Source: Tenuifilum sp. 4138str
GTDB lineage: Bacteria; Bacteroidota; Bacteroidia; Bacteroidales; Tenuifilaceae
Length of the DNA stretch: 64,000 bases
Direction: 5' to 3'
Assembly: GCF_041102575.1 (NCBI RefSeq)
Contig: NZ_JBGCUE010000007.1
Span: forward strand, 1 to 64,000
The translations under genes were made by a program, and so were the position numbers. The notes under the pieces were generated by a model, which saw only the letters and a program-made list of their open reading frames with translations, was not told the DNA's origin and searched no databases. This document shows positions 52,884-62,701 of the stretch, piece by piece; position 1 is the first letter of the stretch, and every line of letters begins with the position of its first letter.

Positions 52884-54848
52884 TTAAACATTCATGGTTA
52901 GCTCAAAGCTGAAGCCTTTCTTGAAAGGTTCGCTATTAACCCTGTATTTTGCCTTAATGGAGTTAAGCCTTTCTACTATGTTTATCAAACCAATACCTTT
53001 TGATTTCTGCATTTCTTTCTTAAAATCGAAACCCTCACCATCATGGTGGTAAGTGAGTGTTAATTTTGAGTTCTCAAGGAAAAGTTTAACGTATACATTA
53101 CTTGCATTCGCATACTTAATGGTGTTATTCAGAAACTCTTTTAAAATCCTGTAGCAGGTAATTTCAATTATCCTGCTTAAACGTTGATTTTCAAGATTAT
53201 GATCAAAATGGATATTGATAATACTGTTATACCGTTCAAAATGACGAGTAAGGGCAATCACCAGACCGTCAGTTAGTAGGTTTTGTGGGCTTAAATTGTG
53301 TGAAATCTCCCTAACGCTGGCAATGGTGTCGCGGAGTATGTCTTGCATACTGGCAACCAGCTCATCCTGATTGCCTTTATGGTTAGCCAAAAGCGAAAGG
53401 TACATGTTAAGACTTGAAAGTAGGGGGCCCACATCATCGTGCAAATTACTGGCAAGCCGCTGCCTTTCACGTTCTTCCATTTCAGCAACCGCATTTATTT
53501 TTTCACGCTCAAACCTTTGCAGCAGGGTTAAATCGTGTATTACAACTTGATGTAAACTTTCCCCAAAATCGGTAATTGAAGCAATGCTTGCCTCAACCGG
53601 AAATGGTTCAGATTGATTCCGAAGCATTATTAATTCAAACCTATTAGTAGGGATAATTTTATTATCTGCAAAGAGATTGATAAAGTTCAGTGAGTTACTA
53701 TCGCTTTTCGAACATAAGTCAGCAATGTTTTGACCTGTAATTGAATCGGATGTGTATCCAAAAATTTTTGATGCTTTTAGGTTTGCATCAACAATTAAAC
53801 CATTTTTCGCAACTATAAGTATTGGGTCGTTGGCCATTAAAAATAGAGTTCGGTAACGGTTTTCAACCTCCAGCAACTCTTCGTGTAACTTTTTGTAGAT
53901 GGTAATATTGGAGTGTGTACCAATAACTCTTTCAGGGAAACCATTGGCTTTTCGTTCAATAATTCTAGCACGGGTTTGCAACCATTGCCATTGTCCATAG
54001 TCGTCTTTAAATCTATATTCTGCCCAAATCACTGGGGTTTCACCTAAAATATGGGTACGTATTCTTTCGAGCAAAGGTTTTCTATCGTCGGGATGTATGC
54101 GTAATAGCCAATCCTTTAGGGTTTTAATGTTGTCTTTTGAACTAATTTTTACTACGTCGTCAAACTTATCGCTTACAAAAAAGCTACGATTAATTAGGTT
54201 GAAATCCCAAACCACCTCATCTACACTCGATATGGCAAGGTTTAGCCTCGACTCGCTTAATTCAAGTTTGCTATAAGCCTGAGCAAAGCTTCGGTTTATG
54301 TAGCCAACTATAACAACGGTTACAACTAAATATGAAAAAAAGAAAATACCTCTAGTGAATAGGTGGTATCCGTCGTAGGCAAGAGAATTAAAGTTTAAAT
54401 CGAAGGTGATCCATTGCTTGTAAAATGCATAAAGTGAAAAGCTAACAGTAATCAATGATATTGCAATGGCAACCATTCCGTACCTGAGCCCAAAAAGCGC
54501 AGTAAGTATTACCGATACAATAAAAAGTATTAACACGCCAAACCCCATCAACCCGAAGGTGTGAAGCGATAGGACTCCTATTAAGAAAAAGTAAGCCAAT
54601 AGGAACGTTATACGCAATTGGTAGTGAAAGCGCGCCTTAAAAATATATGTAAGGGTAACAATTACAGCAAAGACTAAATCGATAAGAAAAAGTGGTTTAA
54701 ATCCAATGGTAAAAAGACGAATACCTGACAATGTGCATGCAGGAATGGCAACAAGCATGGCAATTAAATTAAGCCTGTCAGAAATATTTTTTCGGGTTTC
54801 TTCAAAAATTTGGTTTACAAAAGCAGAATTCTTTTTCTTTCTGGTCAT
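52884..54848 (-). CDS. Membrane PAS sensor histidine kinase (HisKA_3 type)
   Basis: The 654-residue protein has five or six membrane segments in ~30-190, two PAS/PAC domains (~205-325 and ~335-450), a HisKA_3 helix with His470 in ASNLHDDVGPLLSS, and a HATPase_c domain (~560-650, with HHDGEGFDF). It is the likely sensor for the LuxR regulator just downstream. Signal unknown. Confidence 0.9.
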   Translation of the reverse strand: MTRKKKNSAFVNQIFEETRKNISDRLNLIAMLVAIPACTLSGIRLFTIGFKPLFLIDLVFAVIVTLTYIFKARFHYQLRITFLLAYFFLIGVLSLHTFGLMGFGVLILFIVSVILTALFGLRYGMVAIAISLITVSFSLYAFYKQWITFDLNFNSLAYDGYHLFTRGIFFFSYLVVTVVIVGYINRSFAQAYSKLELSESRLNLAISSVDEVVWDFNLINRSFFVSDKFDDVVKISSKDNIKTLKDWLLRIHPDDRKPLLERIRTHILGETPVIWAEYRFKDDYGQWQWLQTRARIIERKANGFPERVIGTHSNITIYKKLHEELLEVENRYRTLFLMANDPILIVAKNGLIVDANLKASKIFGYTSDSITGQNIADLCSKSDSNSLNFINLFADNKIIPTNRFELIMLRNQSEPFPVEASIASITDFGESLHQVVIHDLTLLQRFEREKINAVAEMEERERQRLASNLHDDVGPLLSSLNMYLSLLANHKGNQDELVASMQDILRDTIASVREISHNLSPQNLLTDGLVIALTRHFERYNSIINIHFDHNLENQRLSRIIEITCYRILKEFLNNTIKYANASNVYVKLFLENSKLTLTYHHDGEGFDFKKEMQKSKGIGLINIVERLNSIKAKYRVNSEPFKKGFSFELTMNV

Positions 54849-54871
54849 GGCAGGGGAATATTAGTTATAAC

Positions 54872-54879
54872 CAAATATA
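54872..54879 (-). promoter_or_regulatory. -7 promoter box of the PAS kinase
   Basis: On the minus strand TATATTTG, matching TAnnTTTG, ~24 nt before the kinase ATG and right beside the groEL terminator. Confidence 0.4.
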
Positions 54880-54883
54880 AAAA

Positions 54884-54909
54884 AAACGGAGGGAATTACC
54901 CCTCCGTTT
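54884..54909 (-). terminator. groESL terminator
   Basis: AAACGGAGGG (54884-54893) pairs with CCCTCCGTTT (54900-54909), with a T run on the minus strand, downstream of groEL. Confidence 0.85.
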
Positions 54910-54929
54910 CCACTATTTTGCCATGAATT

Positions 54930-56567
<1,638 letters not shown>

Positions 56568-56598
56568 CTATCGTTTTTAATTGTTTACAATTAATGAT

Positions 56599-56877
56599 TT
56601 AGATAACAGCCAAAATGTCGGATTGTTTCATGATGAGGTAATCCTTACCATCGATGGTGATTTCTGTACCTGCATACTTGCCATAGAGTACAACATCGCC
56701 AACCTTTACCTCCATGTTAACATCCTTGGTGCCGGGACCAACTGCAATGATGGTTCCTTTTTGTGGTTTTTCCTTTGCGGTGTCGGGAATGTAGATTCCG
56801 CTCGAGGTCTTTTCTTCGGCCTCCATGGGCTCTACTAGCACTCTATCGGCTAGAGGTTTTACCTTTACGTTCGACAT
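56599..56877 (-). CDS. groS: Co-chaperonin GroES
   Basis: The 92-residue protein has the GroES motifs: [11 protein letters not shown] at the start, the mobile-loop region [16 protein letters not shown], and [15 protein letters not shown]. It forms the lid of GroEL and heads the operon. Confidence 0.97.
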   Translation of the reverse strand: MSNVKVKPLADRVLVEPMEAEEKTSSGIYIPDTAKEKPQKGTIIAVGPGTKDVNMEVKVGDVVLYGKYAGTEITIDGKDYLIMKQSDILAVI

Positions 56878-57437
56878 AGCTTCTTATGTTTTTTAGGTTT
56901 ACAACTAGTTTTCCAAAATTTCACGTTAAGGTTATTTACACATCGTGTGCCAAACCTTAAAACTGACTTTTTTGCATGAAGAAACTGACAGAATTATGTC
57001 AGAGGAGAGTTGAAAGTGGCAGCAATGGCAGGAGTTGAAGTTGATAGTTGATAGTTGATAGTTGATAGTTTTTGGTTGACAGCTGTTTTAAGTACTTTGT
57101 CATGTTTAGCGCTAGCAAAAAATCCCATTGAGTTCTATTAGAGATCCTTCGCTGCGCTCAGGATGACAAGTTTAGTTGATGGTTGATTGTTGTTAGTTGA
57201 TGGTGAGGGAAATGGGTTGGAATGAACCGGAATGAACCGGAATGATTCGGAATGGTAGAATGGGAGATTAGAGTGCGTTAAACCGAAATTCGTATCCTGA
57301 AATATTTTACAGGAAATTTGTCAGTAGAAACAATTTGTTACGATGTTTTTTGTGTTTCAATTGACTAATAGCGGTTTAAAGCAAACTAAGCACAAAAAAC
57401 CAAACACTTCTGAACACTGTACACTATAAACTAAACA
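56878..57437. repeat. groESL upstream region and repeats
   Basis: No gene. Near groES there is a candidate operator: the inverted repeat CTGACA and TGTCAG with a 6-nt spacer (56985-57002), plus a direct CTGAC half-site at 56963-56967. Four exact TTGATAG units lie at 57041-57068, a GATCCTTCGCTGCGCTCAGG palindrome half at 57141-57169, and a 10-bp-periodic GGAATGA array at ~57210-57262. The rest is AT-rich. Confidence 0.6.
56960..57002 (-). promoter_or_regulatory. Candidate groESL operator
   Basis: CTGACA (56985-56990) and TGTCAG (56997-57002) form a perfect inverted repeat with a 6-nt spacer. A third CTGAC lies 22 bp away, one-sided and in phase with two helical turns. It lies ~110 bp upstream of groES. 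It does not resemble the HrcA/CIRCE operator. A role in heat-shock control is inferred from position. Confidence 0.4.
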
Positions 57438-58811
57438 CTAATAAGCTCTATCGCCTTTGATTATTCTCTCAATAAGTTCCTCAACTATGTTGCTTTCAAT
57501 GCGCTTTGCTGCATTGGTATAAGCATTTACGCCTGCCGTTTGTGCCTCAAAATGCGAGGCATTTATACGGTCGGTACTATGGGAGTAAACGGTATTGCCG
57601 CTTGCATTGGTTACAGTAACTTGTAGGTTCAGGGAAACCTGGATATACTGACCGCTTTGGCCAGTTTGCCGGGTTGATGAGTTTATGTTGATCCTGTAAT
57701 CGGCTTCGGTTGGGTTTTCGGTGATCGGGAAGCCTGCTTCAAGGATTTTCCGTTTAAGGGATTCGGCAAGTGGCTTACGTTCTATAGCCACACCTAGGTT
57801 GGTTTCGGTTGACGACACAAGAAATTTTGGCCTGATTACGTTGACCTGCGTTTCGGCCGATGGTGTTTTAAACCGGGCAAGAATTTTGCCTATGGCAAAA
57901 TCGCGAGTGGCTTCCTTTACAATCGATTCAAAATCAACTTCTACCGAAATGGTTTCGTTTAGCTTGCGGGAGCGAACAGCATCAATGCTAATCGATGCTT
58001 CACCCTGATTATTGGTGATAATCCTGTTGTTGGTAAGTGGACGTTCAGTGTAGCTGATTTTTAGCGGAATTGATTTTTGTGGCATGCCGTTACTACTGGT
58101 AACAAGGTACGTGAGCTGGTTGCTTTCAATACCAAAGCCTAGCTTAACGTTTACGGCTTTAGGTCCATTTAGTGTTAGCGAATTTAATGTACTTGTTAGG
58201 GTAGAAATAATCTCGTTACCAAGAAAGATTTGCTTATCGCGATATGTTGTTGTAATGGTTTCGGCAAAAAATGGCTTAATGGGTTCCAATGCCTTAACTA
58301 GCATTAGCAGTGCAGTTCGGGAATCGTTACCATCAATGGCTGTAATGGCCTTATCGTAGAAGTCGAGCGATTTGGCCGCTGCAGCTGCCTTTTTCTCCTC
58401 AACCATTCGCCTGTAGGTATCCTTTGATAGGCGATAGTAAATCCAGTAGGTGTTTTGGTCTTCCCAGCTATCAACCACCTCGTAACCTTCAAGTTCCTTT
58501 TGGGCTTCAGCCCTAATTGATGACCGGAAATCTTCGGAAAAGTAGTTTTGGCTTTCAAAGGCATTTAGCACCGATTGTGACGAAATGGAAACCGAAATAT
58601 CGCTAGCCAGGTCGGCAAGAGCGCTCTGCTTGGCAGCCTGCTGGTAGTCGGGGGTTGTTTTTCGGGCAGAGCCTATTCCAATGTAGTAGCCAGCCTGAGT
58701 GGGACGTCCCTGAACCCACGATGGGGTGATAGGTGCTTGTGCAACTTTTTTACTCCCTCCGCATCCCAGCATTATTGCTGTTACTAGCGGTAATACCAGT
58801 ATCCGTTTCAT
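57438..58811 (-). CDS. LPP20-family lipoprotein
   Basis: The 457-residue lipoprotein has lipobox LGC near residue 17 and an N-terminal LPP20-like domain (~28-140: WVQGRPTQAGYYIGIGSA, KQSALADLASDISVSI). The rest is unassigned and ends in an amphipathic helix. LPP20 proteins are exported and outer-membrane-associated. It lies 5 bp downstream of another lipoprotein gene, so both are probably expressed together and act in the envelope. Confidence 0.8.
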   Translation of the reverse strand: MKRILVLPLVTAIMLGCGGSKKVAQAPITPSWVQGRPTQAGYYIGIGSARKTTPDYQQAAKQSALADLASDISVSISSQSVLNAFESQNYFSEDFRSSIRAEAQKELEGYEVVDSWEDQNTYWIYYRLSKDTYRRMVEEKKAAAAAKSLDFYDKAITAIDGNDSRTALLMLVKALEPIKPFFAETITTTYRDKQIFLGNEIISTLTSTLNSLTLNGPKAVNVKLGFGIESNQLTYLVTSSNGMPQKSIPLKISYTERPLTNNRIITNNQGEASISIDAVRSRKLNETISVEVDFESIVKEATRDFAIGKILARFKTPSAETQVNVIRPKFLVSSTETNLGVAIERKPLAESLKRKILEAGFPITENPTEADYRININSSTRQTGQSGQYIQVSLNLQVTVTNASGNTVYSHSTDRINASHFEAQTAGVNAYTNAAKRIESNIVEELIERIIKGDRAY

Positions 58812-58816
58812 CGTTT

Positions 58817-60199
58817 TTACTCTTCGGGGTTGTACTGATTGATTTTTTGTGCTGTTCGTTTTGCTATATCCTCAATGGCGTTTGACATGAGTGTGTTCAT
58901 GCTGGCAATATCGCGTTTAGCTTTTAGTAACTCCTGTAGATTTCGCACATCGAGCTGGTTGTCGTTAATTACATCCTTGGGCGAGTCGACATTAATTTTT
59001 TCCCAGTAGCCGAGAACCAGCTTGGATGATGGGCCATCGAATGTGGCATAGTTAACCTCATCGGCTTGGTTGCTCCTGATGAAATCCGATACCATTACTG
59101 CTCCCGTTTCGGTTGAGGTAAGCTGGAACTTTAGGGCAACCGATACGCTATTCTTTTGGTTGTAAACCCAGTAAAGAACCTTGCGGTAGGTGACATTAAC
59201 CTTTTCCTCGCCGGTTTTAGGATCCTTGGTTTTAGTTTCCTCGCGGATATATCCCCGTTTTTCGGTTTTATTTAGCTTGCCTTGTGTCACTTCAATAACC
59301 GAAACTTCGCCGCTTAGCAGGGCTTTTGCAGCAAGTAATTTACCTATCTCAAGGTCGGAACCTGTAGTTACACTTCGTTGCTGTTCCTCAATTATTTTAT
59401 CGGTACTCTGAACATCAATAACCTTAACGAATGGGTTATTTAGAGCGTTTAACTTGCTTACAACTTCGGCCTGAACCGATTTGGCAATACTTTCAGTATT
59501 GTAGGTTGTTGATTTAAAGTCGGTAACCCTTATGGTAATGGTTGCCTTTTGCAGTGCTTCATCGCGTAAATCGCGTGAATCCTTATAGTTGGTGAATTCT
59601 TTTACTATTTTATCTAAATTGGCATAGGCCTTACGGTACTGGGCGGCATCCATGAACTGCTTGGCTTGCCTGTATAGTGGTTCGCATTTGGAAACCTTTA
59701 GCATATCCTGCGTATTACCATAATCGGGCTGAAGGCGTTTAACCTCCGTAAGCAGCAACTCGGCATCCTTGAACTTTTCTGCATCCAATAGGGTTTGAGC
59801 TTCGGAGTATATCTTTTCAACGTATTTGGGCTTTGCATCGTTAAAGTAATCGGTTGCCATATTCGATATGGAAAGCTCAACACCAAGCGATGCGGCTTGG
59901 TTTTTAAAGCTTTCAGCATCGAGGTATGTGTAAACAGCTTGTTTAAGGTCGTCGTTCTCATATGCTTTAATAACCTTGAGCGAACGCTCATCCAGCACGC
60001 GTTGGCCTGCACGTTTAAGGCCAACAATAGCATCGATATTGTCGCGCTTGGCGGTAAGCGAACGGATGTAAGCATCGGCGGCTTGCTCCCACAAACCGGC
60101 TTGCTCAAACTTCATTCCCTTTTTGGCATACTTTTTTGAGGCACATCCGCCACCAACCAGAACTGTTGCTGCTAGAAGTAGGAGTAAAAGTCGTTTCAT
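58817..60199 (-). CDS. Lipoprotein with tetratricopeptide-like repeats
   Basis: The 460-residue lipoprotein has lipobox GGGC near residue 19 and TPR-like helical repeats in ~25-200 (FEQAGLWEQAADAYIRSL, KFKDAELLLTEVKRL). The C-terminal half is unassigned and includes a conserved-looking TITIRVTDFKSTTYNTES region. It probably forms an envelope complex with the LPP20-like lipoprotein after it. Confidence 0.75.
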   Translation of the reverse strand: MKRLLLLLLAATVLVGGGCASKKYAKKGMKFEQAGLWEQAADAYIRSLTAKRDNIDAIVGLKRAGQRVLDERSLKVIKAYENDDLKQAVYTYLDAESFKNQAASLGVELSISNMATDYFNDAKPKYVEKIYSEAQTLLDAEKFKDAELLLTEVKRLQPDYGNTQDMLKVSKCEPLYRQAKQFMDAAQYRKAYANLDKIVKEFTNYKDSRDLRDEALQKATITIRVTDFKSTTYNTESIAKSVQAEVVSKLNALNNPFVKVIDVQSTDKIIEEQQRSVTTGSDLEIGKLLAAKALLSGEVSVIEVTQGKLNKTEKRGYIREETKTKDPKTGEEKVNVTYRKVLYWVYNQKNSVSVALKFQLTSTETGAVMVSDFIRSNQADEVNYATFDGPSSKLVLGYWEKINVDSPKDVINDNQLDVRNLQELLKAKRDIASMNTLMSNAIEDIAKRTAQKINQYNPEE

Positions 60200-60391
60200 A
60201 GGCTAATATTGCTTTTAATTAATATTCTTTAGGAAACACGTTATCAATGAGATAAAATTAAAATCAAATAAAGTTAATTTAAACACTTTCTTTCAACCCT
60301 TAAATATAGAAAAATTTGGCAAACCTTTTTTCTGGTCTTGCTTTAATATCATTTTTTGTGATGAAAGCATTCAAAAAGTAAGCCAAAAAGC

Positions 60392-60399
60392 TAATTTTG
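60392..60399 (+). promoter_or_regulatory. -7 promoter box of the Nudix gene
   Basis: TAATTTTG matches TAnnTTTG, 19 nt before the start codon. Confidence 0.4.
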
Positions 60400-60418
60400 A
60401 AAAACAATACCAACTGAT

Positions 60419-61057
60419 ATGAGCAGTTCAGCGGCAAGAATTGTTAAAGGAATAGAAATAAACCTGGGAAAACCTTTGCCCGGATATGAGGCGCAGAAGC
60501 GAATGGAGCCATCGGTTCGTGCCGATTTGCTTGGGAATACTACTCCCAACATGGCAACAGGGAAAAGTGCTGTAATGATACTGCTTTACCCCTCCGGCAA
60601 AGGGTTGAGTTTTGTTCTGATTAAGCGCCAAACCTACGATGGTCCCCATAGCGGACAGGTTAGCCTCCCCGGTGGTAAGGTCGACGAGAGCGATGCCAGC
60701 ATTGAGGGAACCGCACTGAGGGAAACCTATGAAGAGGTTGGAGTTGAACCCAATCAAATTGCCATTCTTGGTCAGTTAACGGAACTATTTATTCCTGTCA
60801 GTAATCTTCTGGTTCAACCATTTGTAGGCATAGTTGCTCAGAAACCACAATTTTCCCCCAACCTGCAGGAGGTTGAGTATATAGTTGAGGTTGATATAGC
60901 CCATTTGCTGGATGACTCAAAAAAATCAGTAAAGGTGATAACCTCCCATGGTCGTCCAATAACCGCACCCTATTATAGTTTCCAGAATGAGATGGTTTGG
61001 GGTGCCACCGCCATGATACTCTCGGAGTTTGAGGAGGTGGTGAGGAGGAGCCTTTAA
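60419..61057 (+). CDS. Nudix hydrolase (CoA pyrophosphatase-like, NudL type)
   Basis: The 212-residue protein has the Nudix box GGKVDESDASIEGTALRETY (~81-100) then EEVGV, with the extra residues LPGG before it typical of CoA pyrophosphatases. It likely cleaves CoA or a related nucleotide diphosphate, housekeeping or cofactor quality control. Monocistronic, divergent from the lipoprotein operon. Confidence 0.85.
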   Translation: MSSSAARIVKGIEINLGKPLPGYEAQKRMEPSVRADLLGNTTPNMATGKSAVMILLYPSGKGLSFVLIKRQTYDGPHSGQVSLPGGKVDESDASIEGTALRETYEEVGVEPNQIAILGQLTELFIPVSNLLVQPFVGIVAQKPQFSPNLQEVEYIVEVDIAHLLDDSKKSVKVITSHGRPITAPYYSFQNEMVWGATAMILSEFEEVVRRSL

Positions 61058-61177
61058 AAGGGCATTGTAACTATTAACTTTCGCATTCCACAAAATTTTT
61101 GGATCAAGCAATATTAAAAAAAAAGCGCAGCCCTTAGGCTACGCAAAGCAATCAATTCCATATTTGCTAAATTACAA

Positions 61178-62638
61178 TCAATCCACGTTGTCGTACAGGT
61201 AGGGGTTTTCAGGGTTAATTATGATGTCGTCGTCGTCAAGGGTAACCCTGGAAATGGTTGTTGTTTTTGGAGGTTCGTTTGGCTCAATATTCATGTTGCG
61301 GCGTTTGTATGCTGGAACGTTCTCAATTTCATCGAGGTTGGCCCACTTATTATTGCTAGTTCCGGCAAATGGTGCTGCCTGCGGAGTAGCAGGTTTAGGC
61401 GAGGATGGTTGAATGTCTATCTCATTTTCGTTAGCTTTTACGGCCTGCACAGTTTTTACCTCAAAAACATCTGAATTAACATCGAATTCAATTACCCTTT
61501 GGGCAGGATCTATTACAGGTTGTTTTTTGGGCTTGCTAGTCTGCCTGGCAGGGATAGGGTCAATTTCAGGGGCGTCGTTAACCAGCTCAACCTTAGTGGC
61601 ATGCTGTTCGGAGTCGAGCGAAATTACCTCAATATTGCGCTCTTTTACATAGAGTTCCGGTATGCTGTTGGTACCAAAGCCTGTGGCAATCACCGTAACC
61701 TTTAGATCCTCGCCAAGCGATGGGTCGCAGCCATTACCCCAGATTAGATCGGCATCGTCGCCTGCGGCGTGCTGAACGTAATCAATGATTACTCCAACCT
61801 CTTCCATGGTAATCTCATCCTGCCCATAGGTGATGTTTAGCAGTATGTTGCGTGCTCCCGATATGTCGTTGTTGTTGAGCAGGGGTGATTCAAGGGCTTG
61901 TTTAACCGCTTCGAGTGCGCGGTTTTCGCCATTAGCCCTGCCTGAACCCATGAGGGCAACGCCACTATTATACATCACGGTTTCAACATCGGCAAAATCA
62001 ACATTGATATAACCGTGAACGGTAATAATTTCGGCAATACCCTTGGCGGCGGTTGCCAGAACATCGTCGGCTTTGGCAAATGCCTCGGTTAGTTTCAGGT
62101 TGCCGTACACCTCAAGCAATTTCTCGTTGTTTATAACCAGCAGCGAGTCCACATGCTGGCTAATATTCCTAATACCCTCAATGGCTTGCATCATCCTTTT
62201 GCGCCCTTCCGTACGGAAAGGAATGGTAACAATGGCTACGGTTAGTATGCCAAGCTCCTTTGCCGCCTTTGCAATAATTGGTGCAGCACCTGTTCCGGTA
62301 CCACCGCCCATCCCTGCTGTAATAAAAACCATCTTGGTATTTTTCTGCAGCAGGCTTACAATTTGCTGCAAGCTCTCAATGGCAGCCTGACGCCCAATCT
62401 CCGGTTTATTACCGGCTCCACGGCCCTCGGTAAGGGTAGCGCCAAGCTGAACCTTAAACTCTACCGGGCTATTGACTAATGCCTGGGCATCGGTGTTACA
62501 AAGGACAAAGTCAACGTCCTTTATCCCCATTCTATGCATGTAGTTTACGGCATTACCTCCGCCTCCACCAACTCCAATTACCTTTATAATTGATTGGTTT
62601 ATAATTGGCAGGTCAAAATTTATTATATCGTCACCCAT
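61178..62638 (-). CDS. ftsZ: Cell division protein FtsZ
   Basis: The tubulin homologue that forms the division ring. The 486-residue protein has GVGGGGGNAVNYM (~22-34), the tubulin signature GGGTGTGAAP (~112-121), and a long acidic/Pro-rich linker (~340-470) before the conserved-type C-terminal tail ending YLYDNVD. It lies 63 bp after ftsA on the same strand. Confidence 0.97.
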   Translation of the reverse strand: MGDDIINFDLPIINQSIIKVIGVGGGGGNAVNYMHRMGIKDVDFVLCNTDAQALVNSPVEFKVQLGATLTEGRGAGNKPEIGRQAAIESLQQIVSLLQKNTKMVFITAGMGGGTGTGAAPIIAKAAKELGILTVAIVTIPFRTEGRKRMMQAIEGIRNISQHVDSLLVINNEKLLEVYGNLKLTEAFAKADDVLATAAKGIAEIITVHGYINVDFADVETVMYNSGVALMGSGRANGENRALEAVKQALESPLLNNNDISGARNILLNITYGQDEITMEEVGVIIDYVQHAAGDDADLIWGNGCDPSLGEDLKVTVIATGFGTNSIPELYVKERNIEVISLDSEQHATKVELVNDAPEIDPIPARQTSKPKKQPVIDPAQRVIEFDVNSDVFEVKTVQAVKANENEIDIQPSSPKPATPQAAPFAGTSNNKWANLDEIENVPAYKRRNMNIEPNEPPKTTTISRVTLDDDDIIINPENPYLYDNVD

Positions 62639-62701
62639 AACATTCGTTTTTAAGTTTTACACAAACACCAGTTTTAATAGAAGGCACAAGACAATAACGG
62701 G

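Noticed and set aside
57041-57068. Four TTGATAG units considered as a CRISPR or iteron array
   Set aside because: The unit is only 7 bp with no spacers, no cas genes and no replication genes; it is simple tandem repetition.
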